A stretch of DNA of 64,000 nt from Pochonia chlamydosporia 170 (taxonomy: Eukaryota > Ascomycota > Sordariomycetes > Hypocreales > Clavicipitaceae). A program made the translations under genes and the position numbers. The DNA is taken from assembly GCF_001653235.2 (NCBI RefSeq), contig NW_019154046.1, positions 516,227-580,226 on the forward strand, read 5' to 3'. This document shows positions 55,427-64,000 of this stretch, one piece after another (position 1 is the first letter of the stretch; every line of letters begins with the position of its first letter). The notes under the pieces were generated by a model that saw only the letters and a program-made list of their open reading frames with translations, was not told where the DNA came from and made no database searches.

Positions 55427-58315
55427 CAGTGTGGTAAATAATATAAACAATACGTATATTGGCAATATGGACCCCCTCGCAATATTATTGTATTGTCAAG
55501 CGGCGCATATTGTATTACGCAATATGCCATTGGTCCATATTGTATTGTATTGCCAAGAATCCAACATATTGGCAATATGACAATATATCCCGTATATTGC
55601 ACGTGACCATTAAGGATATAATTCAACTGTCGTAACTAACTACAACATAGTGCTTTGAAACTCTGATATCCCAACCATGACTTCAAACACTCTAATGCTT
55701 CAACTACATCACTCCCCATGCGATTTCGACGATCTGTAATGGTTATCTTTGCCCCAGAGAAGAGCCTTTCAGGCTCGGCAGCCATTGCAGGAATTGACAG
55801 TATGTCCACGGCCATTTTGCTCAAGTTAGGGTAGGTCTTTTGCTGCGTCTCCTCTACCCACCATGTAAGGGCACTGGTAAACCCATACACCCGCTCAGAC
55901 CTACAATAATGCTCATACTCGTCCCTGATAGGTGCCGGTTGTAGATGCTTGTTTCGCCATTTCAAGAACTCGTTCGTAGTCGTGGATGGTGCCTCGGCGA
56001 GAGGAAGTGATTCCACGGGTTTGTATTCACCCCACAGCGCCTCAATCAACTTCTCCGATGACTCAATCCATTCCCTCTTCCAGTTCTCGTGTATATAATG
56101 CCATTTATGCGAGGGATGAAGAACTATAGCTGCGACATAGGCAGGCGATTCGTCAGTAAGGCGATAGTACTTATCCAATTTCGCCCAGCCCGAGTTATAC
56201 ATTGGTGCCATGATCGGATCGTCAGTATATGCCTCTTTTCCTGCTTCGAATTGTGCCAACACAAAGTCCATAGCCAGCAGAACATGGTCGAGAGTTGCAA
56301 ACGATGACTCCAGAGCCTTGGTCGTCATTTTGAGCTTCTCTAAAAAAGATTCGATCTTCTCGAGGATGGTCCAGTCCTCTGCAGAAAGCCTGTCTCCAGC
56401 GCAATCTGCTTGTACCCATTTGTTGAAATAGCCATCAATTGCTTCTCTAAGATTCAAGGCCGCTCGCAGCATGGTATACCACGAATTCCATCTTGTGTCG
56501 TTGTCTCGCGCAAGCCTGCGGTTATGGCTAATAGCCATAAACTTCTGGCTGCGCTGAACACTTCGCTGAATGTAAACGGCAAAGTTGTGAAGCTTACCAA
56601 GTGGGCCTTTCCGCCGCCACGCCTCAATCTGTTTCAGTGTCACATTGTGCAGACTGGAATCTTCGTGTTCGAGCGTCTCGTTGTCGGTAACGAAGAGGAA
56701 GGATTTGGCGGCTAGGTTGATAATATGACCTTGGCAGCGGAGTCGGTGAGATTTGGGATCATACTGTATGTCAAATTGACGTAGAAGGGCTATACATCAT
56801 GTATACATGTTAGCGGCGTTCGAAAGAAATTGTGAATTGTGAGTGTACCGACCAAGAGAAAGCGACTTCATCATTGTGTCGTTATTGGTTGCATTATCCA
56901 TGACGAAATAGCCCAACTTAGAAGCAAAGCCCCAATCTTCAACCACTTCCATAATTGCCGCAGCGAGATGAGAACCATCATGCTCACCGTCGATGACCTT
57001 TAGGGCCAAAGTATGGTGTTCCAGCTTGCCGTCTTCCGTTACATAGTGAGCAACTACGCCCAAGATTGCCAGGGAGTTGGGAGAGGTCCAGAGATCGCAG
57101 CTGATATGAATCCTCGACTTTGCCGACTGAATGCGCTGCTTGACCTTCTCCTTCTGATCTTCATACTGGCGCATAATCCATTTCTTGATAGTTTGGTGTG
57201 TGTCTGGAAGCCAAGTATCAATATCGGCATTAACGTAGGATAGTAGTGCACGGAATTCTGCGCATTCCACAAGCCGAAATGGAAGAGAACAGGCGGCAAT
57301 AAACCGTACGTACACACTTCAAGCTGGTCCGGGTCGACCGAGTCTCCGTAATGATTGTTGAGTCGACGGCGTTTTCGGACATTTTCCTCGGCCGTAAGAC
57401 GAGCTTGTTCGAGAATGGTTCGTATGGTTCTTACTTTGGCCGATCGTGGGGCGCCCTTTGGGAGGCCATGACCGTCCGGAGGAGGATCCGTTAGGTGCTT
57501 AGTTGGAGCCGCAGTTCCACCGGAACAAGAATATGTCTTCTCACAATACTTGCAGCGCCATTCTTCTTTCCTGGTCCGTTGATTGTAATATCTCGTTTCG
57601 ATATCCTCGTCTGGCATGTGAGAGAAGATCCATGATGTTCTTGGCTTGGCGCAAGAGGCTACAGAGCCCGTGCGAGGTGGCGAAGGCTGGCATTGAGAGG
57701 CGTAGCTCTCGTCTGTGTCCAATGGTTGTTGGCTGGAACGCGCCAAAAGGTCATCGGATGGTGTTGAACGTTTCCGTTGCAGTGTTTGAACAAAATGCAG
57801 GCGCTGTTGAGGCATTGTCGCAGGATGCACCAGGCATATTTTCGCCAGAATCGTGCATGAGAACAGCAAATTGATCGCATTAGAGAAAAGAAGAGCTCAA
57901 AGTCCTCAAAGAGCCAGTTGGTTGGGCACATAGTTAAGGTAACACTCAGGGGTTTGTGGCGGCGCCTTTCATTTGGTGGCGTAATTAACATCGCAGATTC
58001 GTAGCTGGCAGGCACGGATCAGGCGTCCTACCCGGCATCGTTTTTGATTGTCTATTATGTTTTATCTATGGCCACAAGATGGTAAATACACACTATTACA
58101 TATGTTCGTTGACATGACTGTCGGAAGATAAGTGCGTTTTACGCAAACCATACTTACCAACCAATATAAACAATATATTGCCAATATGAGCCGACTGATA
58201 TCATATTGTCACAATATAGGAAACCGCATATTGTATTGCCACGATATCAGAAAATGCATATTATATGGTATGTATTGCGATATATTGTTTTATTGTCATA
58301 CTATTTACCACACTG
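55427..58315 (-). mobile_element. hAT element, 2.9 kb, with CAGTG ends
   Basis: The outer ends are inverted: CAGTGTGGTAAATAATAT at 55427 and the complement of CAGTGTGGTAAATAGTAT ending at 58315. Both subterminal zones (about 190 bp each) are full of CAATATTG-type words (ACAATATATTGCCAATATG and similar), as expected for transposase-binding subterminal repeats of hAT elements. The 8-bp flanks differ (ATCACAGA on the left, ATATCATT on the right), so no target duplication is preserved. It interrupts the helical-repeat relic. Confidence 0.82.
55636..57869 (-). pseudogene. hAT transposase, nearly intact
   Basis: BED-type zinc finger (EWRCKYCEKTYSC, TKHL), then the RNase-H-like catalytic region (SRIHISCDLWTSPNSLAILG, GYFVMDNATNNDTMMKSLSL) and the C-terminal dimerisation motif (ILSIPAMAAEPERLFSGAKI, RRNRMGSDVVEALECLKSW). 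A 63-bp intron (56790-56852) joins KSLSL to LLRQFDIQYDPKSHRLRCQG in frame. The single visible defect is near 57316, where one extra base separates DPDQLE from YVRFIAACSLPFRLVE. Otherwise open from MPQQRLHF to the stop. Belongs to the element with ends at 55427 and 58315. Confidence 0.85.
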
Positions 58316-58333
58316 ATATCATTGTCCATGCCA

Positions 58334-58445
58334 CCCACAGGCATACTTGGGCATTGTAGAGTAGAGGAGAATTCCCCACTCCTCTACCCTACCCGGGTAG
58401 AGTGGGTAGAGGGAGATCAACAATGCCCAAGTATCCCCACAGGCA
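58334..58445. mobile_element. 92-bp miniature element with 14-bp TIRs and 10-bp direct repeats
   Basis: The 58344-58435 core begins TACTTGGGCATTGT and ends with its reverse complement followed by TC. The interior is itself a fold-back (TAGAGTAGAGGAGAATTCCC against CCGGGTAGAGTGGGTAGAGG family words). CCCACAGGCA is repeated directly on both sides (58334-58343 and 58436-58445), a target-duplication size compatible with MULE-type MITEs. It lies just outside the hAT element. Confidence 0.75.
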
Positions 58446-58696
58446 GCACCTTGGGAAAGTCCTGTGCTCCACCTGGGACAGAACTCGTTTATCACATGCA
58501 CTAGTACTTGTGAAGTGAATCGGTAACTACAGAACTGCTGCCGTTTGTTAAGAAGCATATGCGACTGCGACTTTCACAGCATCGCGGCACAAGCGCAGAA
58601 ATGGCCTTACGAGAGCACTGACTTGGATGAGCACATGGCCTCTATTAGAGAGATTAGCAGCCGCCTAGCCTCGAATTAGCACGACTGCCCAAGCCC

Positions 58697-59662
58697 TCAC
58701 TGCTCCAACTGCCTCAGGGCCTGGTCAAGGAACGCCTCGCGCCGTTCGGTAAGCAGTGCGGCGGTTAGGTCAGAACGGCCCTGGTCCGCCATCGCGGGCC
58801 GAACCCAACCCATATCAGGCGGGCTGGCGAGGGCTGCCACGACGTCCCAGTACGCCACGTCCGAGGCGGGACGGCCAGCTTCGCCTTCCCATCCAGACAG
58901 GACCTCCGATGCAGCGGACGGGCCGTAGCAGAGAGCAGCATCGCAACGGACCGACCCTAAGTCAATTCCTGGAGAGCCAATTCCGGCGGCGTCCCAATCG
59001 AGTATCGCAGTCAGCTCCGTACCGTCCCACAGGGTGTTGCCATGCCACAGATCGCCATGCACGAACCCTACCTTGGTGTCGACAGGTTCGGCACGCGCAA
59101 TAGCCTCTGCCGCCCTCCGCAACATTGGCAAAGCGCCATGCTTTCGCCGTAATGCGGCCCAGTCCACGTCTTCAATCGGTCCAGTCCGCGCTGGCAAGGT
59201 CACCAGAGAAGGAGATGGAACGTCCACGGCGCTAATCCGCGCGGCGGTGGCGCCCAGCGTCCGCAGTTGTTTGTTGTCGAGTTCTACCGGAATCTGGCTG
59301 GACCCGGCCAGGTACGACGTCAACACGAGTGCGAATCTAGTCGCGGCACCGCCGTTATGGCCGAGGACTTCCGGCACTGGCAGCCTAGCGGTCGCCGCGT
59401 GCCGCATCGCGACGACCTCAGTCCTGACCTGCTCGGCGTTCGCCAGCGGCGCTACACGCAACACCGCAGACTTCAAGTTCCCGGCCGCATGGATCAGCCA
59501 TGGCGACCCGCCTTCGCGCAGACCACGGTCCACGGTAACCTCACCGGCCAGCACCGCCGCTGCCCACGCAAGAGTCGTTCTATTTGGACGAGGCATCGGA
59601 CTAGTTTCGTCCTTTCGACTGCCAGCCGCGGGATGAGCTCGTTCAAACTGCGCCGATAACAA
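58697..59662 (-). CDS. Bacterial-type APH/choline-kinase-family phosphotransferase
   Basis: Intronless frame of 321 codons, markedly richer in G and C than its neighbours. Kinase-like fold of the aminoglycoside phosphotransferase (APH) family: nucleotide-binding lobe (NLKSAVLRVAPLANAEQVRT, EVVAMRHAATARLPVPEVLG), catalytic loop VGFVHGDLWHGNTLW (HGD-x4-N Brenner motif) and metal site TAILDWDAAGIGSPGIDLG. Ala/Arg/Val-rich composition and motif wording are those of actinobacterial proteins, so horizontal acquisition is the leading explanation. The bacterial-style start is probably MPRPNRTTLAWAAAVLAGE (59596); the longer start at 59662 adds 22 residues. The substrate is unknown: family members phosphorylate antibiotics, small alcohols or amino sugars. 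Lies between a hAT and a MULE relic; no damage seen. Confidence 0.88.
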   Translation of the reverse strand: MLSAQFERAHPAAGSRKDETSPMPRPNRTTLAWAAAVLAGEVTVDRGLREGGSPWLIHAAGNLKSAVLRVAPLANAEQVRTEVVAMRHAATARLPVPEVLGHNGGAATRFALVLTSYLAGSSQIPVELDNKQLRTLGATAARISAVDVPSPSLVTLPARTGPIEDVDWAALRRKHGALPMLRRAAEAIARAEPVDTKVGFVHGDLWHGNTLWDGTELTAILDWDAAGIGSPGIDLGSVRCDAALCYGPSAASEVLSGWEGEAGRPASDVAYWDVVAALASPPDMGWVRPAMADQGRSDLTAALLTERREAFLDQALRQLEQ

Positions 59663-60654
59663 GCAAGTCTTGGGAAGGTGCTCTCGTCCGCACGGATACT
59701 CGTTTCAGCGGAACAGTGGAAGGTGGACTGGATGTTTGCTTCAATGTTCACGAATGCAGCTGGTTGCTCAAGGTACTCTAGTAAGGGTAGTTGCCGATTT
59801 GAGAGGACCGAGCGCAAGAACAAAACACAAACGCCGCAAGCGGATGCCTGCCTTCGCTCCTCAGGATTAACGCAGTATTGAGAATGCTAAAGGGAAAGAC
59901 TAGTTACAAAGCGCTACAGTCTCACTCTTATACTTCTTTGTGGAGTTATTTGAACAGTCTGCACGATGGCATGCCAAGAATCCACAGAACCTCTCCGCTG
60001 CAAACCTTTGGAACGAAGGATCCGAAACCATGTCGGCTCGGGGGGACCGGAACCATTAATTCCCCTGGTTATTAGGTCGATTAGAAGAGCGAATTGTTAC
60101 TGAGGACGGCCTCGTTTGTGGCCAACGGCTGCCTAAATAGGCGCCAGGGGAATCATCCCCACGCTGCACGATTGGGTGAGAGCATGTTGTGTTTAAACGC
60201 GGGGTAGTTGTTTTGCAGAAGGACCCTTGGCCATCCATCTATTACCTCTCAGAGACTGGCTAATTGTTTGCGAGATACGAGACATATCGTAGCATTAGGA
60301 TGCGTGAATGCTGGCTGCGTTGTTAAAAGCTTATTTGCATATCAGGCCTATCCCGAATCGCAGCTCAGACAACATGCAAATGGCGCTTTTAGTACAGTTA
60401 CGCTCGATCTCATATGAACCCATAACAGTCCGACAGAAACACCATCAAGGAATAAATGATTATGAGTGACCGGCAGTGGTGACTGGTGGAATGATGACAT
60501 AATTTTCGGGCTACTTTTGGTCTTCTAACTAGTTATATCACAGGTTGCATTAATACTACTGTACCAAGAATGGTAAGCCGATGGATTGGCCTAACCCGTT
60601 AGGTCTGCTCAGCTTGGACAATATTCCCAGTTAGTACGTAGCGACAATATTAAC
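59663..60654. other. No recognisable gene
   Basis: Short frames only. It is the presumed upstream region of the phosphotransferase and the flank of the fourth MULE. Confidence 0.4.
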
Positions 60655-62819
60655 GGCAAAAACCAGAGCTTTTTACCCAGTGTTGCAAGGTCGTCATCAA
60701 CATATCGAGCGTACACCTTTCACGACGGGTTACGATAGTGACGGATAAAGCAGCGGGCCAATTGGGCACTAACAGGCAGATAGGTCGAATAGAGGTATCG
60801 TAGAATGGCTCGTTGGTCATCGAACTCTTTACAAAGATCTCTCCATGCCTGCTCAAAGACTTCCTCTGTCTCAGCATAGAGAACCTTTTTCCACATTAAA
60901 ACAACGCCTTGGTAGGTACGAGGAATCTTATCACGAGTTGAAGAGCCTGCGATCAGATGTTTATTTGTAGCGCTGAGCCCAACCTCCGCCTGGAGGGGAA
61001 CATCTCCGTTTTCACTAGCGCTAGGACTAGTACTCTCCTCACGTTCACCGGTCCACTTATTCTTCGATTTAAGCAAGACGTTTGAAAGGATATGATGAAT
61101 GCAAAGCTGTTACTTTGTATTTGGGAACTGATCATTAAGAGCAGATTTCATTGCCTTATCGAAGTCTGTGATAATAACATCAGGCTGCCGAATGGAGTGT
61201 TTGGTAATAAGTTCGTGAATGCTCTCCGCGAGGAATTGGAATCCTTCTCTTCTCTCGTTATCTATTAAACCAAATGCGGCATTAAATACTGTCCCAAGAC
61301 AGGTTTGGCCTGTAGCTTGAAACAAAGGAAGTTTGAAGCGATTGGTGTTATATGTGTTGTCAAAGCTAACAACCTCGGGGAAGCGCTTCCACATCTGTAA
61401 ACAATAAAGAAAGGTCCATACAAGGCCAAGTAGTCTGTCTGGCTCATCCATAGCCCACTTGGCGATATATGGGATCTTCTTATCATCAAAAAGTTTGATC
61501 AATGCAGCGGTGGATGTATAGCCATTAAGCTTCTCTCGGTTAATAAGTGAACGGGTGTTATAGATATCCTTGCGCAGGAGTGTAGCATCAGGGAATTGCT
61601 CTTCAACGATAGCAGCTACATCGCTAGCCCGAATACCTGCCCGACGGCTGACTGACTCGATAGTTGCTTTAACTGGTCCAGTAAGGCGTCGATGAGAAGG
61701 ATGCGCAGATGGGGTAATGCTCGGTTCATGATTATGCTGGTGATGTTTTGGATCCTTATGTCGTCGAAGAAGCCAGAACCCTTCCTTTGAAGACTCAGCA
61801 GTTATTTTCCATTCACATCCGCACTTCCGAGATTTTCGATTTCGAAGACCAGTGCCTCTTGGGGCCCGAGGTTGGCCGAACCGGTCACATTGAAAAGAAT
61901 ATCTGACTACCCGTCCTTTATAAGAGTATTGATTCCGTCGAACAATCCCAAATCCATTCTCCTTCGCAAATGTATTCACCGTATCAAAAAGAGCTTCGGC
62001 CGAGGGAGCTGGGTTGCCTGGGATTATTGGGTTCGGGATTGGCTCCGGAACGGTGATATTCTCGGGGAACGGTAAAGATTGGGATGATCGTGGTGGGGAC
62101 GTACGGGCTGGAGAATATGGTGGAGGAGAGTCGTATGCTTCTGAGCTTAATGGGGACCATCCCCATCTTTCTCTCCAAGCTCGTACCCGTTCGTATGATC
62201 GAGCGAGATCTATGGTTAACCTTCGGCCTTCGCCTATGACCTCCCGTACTATACTCATTGCGGATTCGAACTCGGCTCTTGTTCTTCTTGGGGGTTGCTG
62301 GGCGGATGGAGGTGATTCAGGAGGTTCGGGGGCGAATGGATCAAGCTCTGACCCTGGGATAAGCGCAATCACTCGTTGACTTCGTCTTTGTTCAGGGAAG
62401 AAGTCATTTTGGAGATAGATCTCATAATCAGAACGAAGCTCCCATGCAGGCTCATGGAAACCTTGCGAGCCATGAGGACGTGGTATGTTCGAAAACATCT
62501 GCGGAAAGGATGCGAACAGGTTATCAAGGGCATTGTCGTCCCCAAGTCCATAGAACCGACTAATGCTTGTACTGGAACTACTTGTGGATAGTGAAGGACT
62601 AGATCTAGCTTGCTGGCCAGATCGTTGTCGTTTTTGTCGGCGCAGTTGATCACTGGGACTGTGACTACGCTGTCGGCGAAGATTCGAGCGAGCAGAATGT
62701 TTAGATGTAGACATAAATATTACTATAAGGCGTTCTCGTGCTTGCGGGTCTTGGAAAATAAAGGGCACCGCGTTTGCATAACTACTATATAGTCGAATAA
62801 GAGCTGTGTCGCACATCAA
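60655..62819 (-). pseudogene. MULE/FAR1 transposase, fourth copy (different subfamily)
   Basis: Long N-terminal Ser/Pro/Arg-rich region, FAR1-like zinc domain (YSFQCDRFGQPRAPRGTGLR, CGCEWKITAESS, HQHNHEPSITPSAHPSHRR) and MULE core (EVVSFDNTYNTNRFKLPLFQ, DVIITDFDKAMKSALNDQFP). An in-frame TAA at 61110-61112 follows FPNTK. Reading continues in the same frame with QLCIHHILSNVLLKSKNKW to RCFIRHYRNPS, where a second stop and loss of the family C-terminus (about 60720) end it. The first stop is one C-to-T change from a Gln codon, compatible with RIP. Sequence is distant from copies 1 and 2. Confidence 0.85.
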
Positions 62820-62872
62820 GCTGTCAGCTATCGCGACTTCAAGACGGGGTAAGTCGTTGCTTTTTACAATGC

Positions 62873-62978
62873 TGCAATGCCGCGTCGCGGCATTGCATCA
62901 CCAACGACTCCTGGTCTTGAGATTGTATCAGATTGCGGTTACTTGTTACAGCTTCACCACTTCGGAAGCTGTAACAAG
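62873..62978. other. Two strong hairpins
   Basis: A 25-bp palindrome centred on 62885 (arms TGCAATGCCGCG, one-base centre) lies 45 bp from a stem-loop at 62942-62978 (14-bp arms CTTGTTACAGCTTC, 9-base loop). They lie upstream of the fourth MULE transposase and may belong to its terminal region. Confidence 0.6.
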
Positions 62979-63234
62979 ATAAATTGCTGCATTCATTACC
63001 TTCTGTCGTATGCTCTTCAGATAATTCCAGGATAATTCTCACTCAATGCAATTGGCACTTTCGGCGCCGCCATACTCGATCTCAGGTGATCTCAAAATTT
63101 TACAAAATCATTGTTCTTGTTGTTCTTCGTGCTGCAAACTCTGTCTGCAGCTGCCTTTTTAATACTAGAAAACTTCCCTTCGTCCGAATCTGTTTTTCGG
63201 TTAAGTTTAGTCATGATAGCCGACAGTATGAAAA

Positions 63235-63292
63235 CCAGCAATTACACCAAGTTTGCTTGTTCTATCAACAGAGGCAGTTTTATCCGACACGT
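63235..63292 (+). repeat. Dispersed repeat A, partial copy 3
   Basis: About 55 bp match the end of repeat A (CAATTACACCAAGTTTGCTTG, then AGAGGCAGTTTTATCCGAC), encoding NYTKFACSINRGSFIR in one frame. A hydrophobic leader-like frame precedes it (LFLLFFVLQTLSAAAFL at about 63114), mirroring the arrangement in copies 1 and 2. Confidence 0.55.
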
Positions 63293-63598
63293 TGGTCTGT
63301 TAGAGCCAAGTTGGAAATGCCCCTTGGCGTTCTAGATCGAACACATTGTGACTAACGTGTGGTGTTAAGCGCCTCGCCACATTCACTCGCTGTTTAACGA
63401 TAATTGTCACCCGCTCAACGCCACTCGAATTGTGACATACTGTAACGGTACGAGTGCACGAACAAGGTCGAGTGCGACTTGGATGAAGCGATTATTCACA
63501 AGGAGAAAAAGAGAACCCGTAAAGGAACTCTGGCTGAAGCTATTTACACAATGCTCACAAAGTGAGACATTCATTAAACGGGCAGGTCACATGATTCC

Positions 63599-63982
63599 TT
63601 GCCACACGAATTAAGCTCAATTCACAACTCATTCCATACCAACCTCCTGCGACCATTACCAAACGACCCACTCCCCGGCCAGTACAACCCGCCGCCGCCG
63701 CCAATAGCACTGGACGAAAGAGGGGAGAAGCTCTGGGCGATTGAAGAAATACTGGACTCGAGACGCAAAAAAGGGAAAGGTTTTCAGTACTATATACTAT
63801 GGAGAGGCTTTGGTCATAGGGAAGCCACATGGGAACCATTGCACAATGTCGTCAACGCACACATCGCAATAAAAGAGTTTGAGAAACGCCACAGAAGCAA
63901 ACCCAGACCCACGAGGCAAGAGGTGCGAAATGCCCGACACCAAGCGAAGCAAGATGTCAAAAATTCAGAAACGAGGGAGTAA
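63599..63982 (+). pseudogene. Ty3/gypsy integrase C-terminus with chromodomain
   Basis: Reads LSSIHNSFHTNLLRPLPNDP (integrase C-terminal box, IHN-FHxSLLRP type), a Pro-rich linker, then the chromodomain WAIEEILDSRRKKGKGFQYY, ILWRGFGHREATWEPLHNV and a basic tail, with a proper stop. The catalytic integrase, RT and gag regions are not present upstream, so it is a 3' remnant of a chromovirus-type retrotransposon. The chromodomain aromatic positions (Y, W, W) are kept. The window ends just downstream. Confidence 0.88.
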
Positions 63983-64000
63983 AGAGGGACCATATGTGAG

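Noticed and set aside
55419..58323. 8-bp target duplication of the hAT element
   Set aside because: The left flank ATCACAGA and right flank ATATCATT do not match.
1..64000. tRNA or rRNA genes
   Set aside because: I looked for T-loop words (GGTTCRA) with matching stems and saw none that fold convincingly.

Overview
The window looks like an accessory, transposon-rich segment of a filamentous ascomycete (Pezizomycotina; Sordariomycetes or Hypocreales is a guess). The basis is the 46-114 bp GT-AG introns with CTAAC-like branch sites, and the fungal NLR (STAND) receptors with PNP_UDP_1, NACHT, NB-ARC, ankyrin and TPR domains. Helo-like and RGS proteins, Mutator-like (MULE/FAR1) and hAT transposases, a Tad-type LINE fragment and a gypsy chromodomain tail point the same way. 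I see no rRNA, tRNA or CRISPR array.

Layout. 1-3.3 kb: a broken MULE, a LINE scrap and part of an unknown protein. 5.3-7.1 kb: a four-exon carboxylesterase with one frameshift. 7.2-18.2 kb: PNP relics, a basic ORF, a single-pass membrane protein, a small cysteine-rich secreted protein, a 5'-truncated bZIP gene and dispersed repeats. 18.85-23.06 kb: an apparently intact 1385-residue PNP-NACHT-ankyrin receptor. 24.7-31.0 kb: a broken PNP-NB-ARC gene, a four-TM MARVEL-like gene, a solitary PNP gene and copies of one repeat family. 33.5-33.9 kb: an array of seven near-palindromes. 35.1-36.9 kb: further NLR relics, a small MADS-like gene and a ubc9-type pseudogene.

37.6-44.1 kb holds a PNP-NB-ARC-TPR receptor split by a 3047-bp MULE. 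The MULE has long terminal inverted repeats and a perfect 11-bp target duplication; removing it with one duplication copy restores a continuous 1109-codon reading frame. 44.1-48 kb is AT-rich and holds a TA-flanked MITE and repeats. 49.4-52.5 kb carries a divergent pair: a Helo-like protein and a fusion of a STAND-type N-terminal region to an RGS domain. 53-58.4 kb is a patchwork of ankyrin scraps, a FAR1 scrap, an unusual helical-repeat relic and an almost intact hAT element. 58.7-59.7 kb holds a GC-rich, intronless, bacterial-looking phosphotransferase (APH/choline-kinase fold), a strong horizontal-transfer candidate. The window ends in a fourth MULE, two hairpins and a gypsy chromodomain tail.

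The common theme is an NLR birth-and-death region. I count seven PNP_UDP_1 copies (two full-length and in frame, one split by the MULE, four partial). Transposons cut and shuffle receptor pieces, and the surviving receptors carry highly homogenised ankyrin and TPR arrays, as expected of fungal non-self recognition genes. All functions are inferred from motifs by eye; exon borders were checked for reading frame but not against transcripts.
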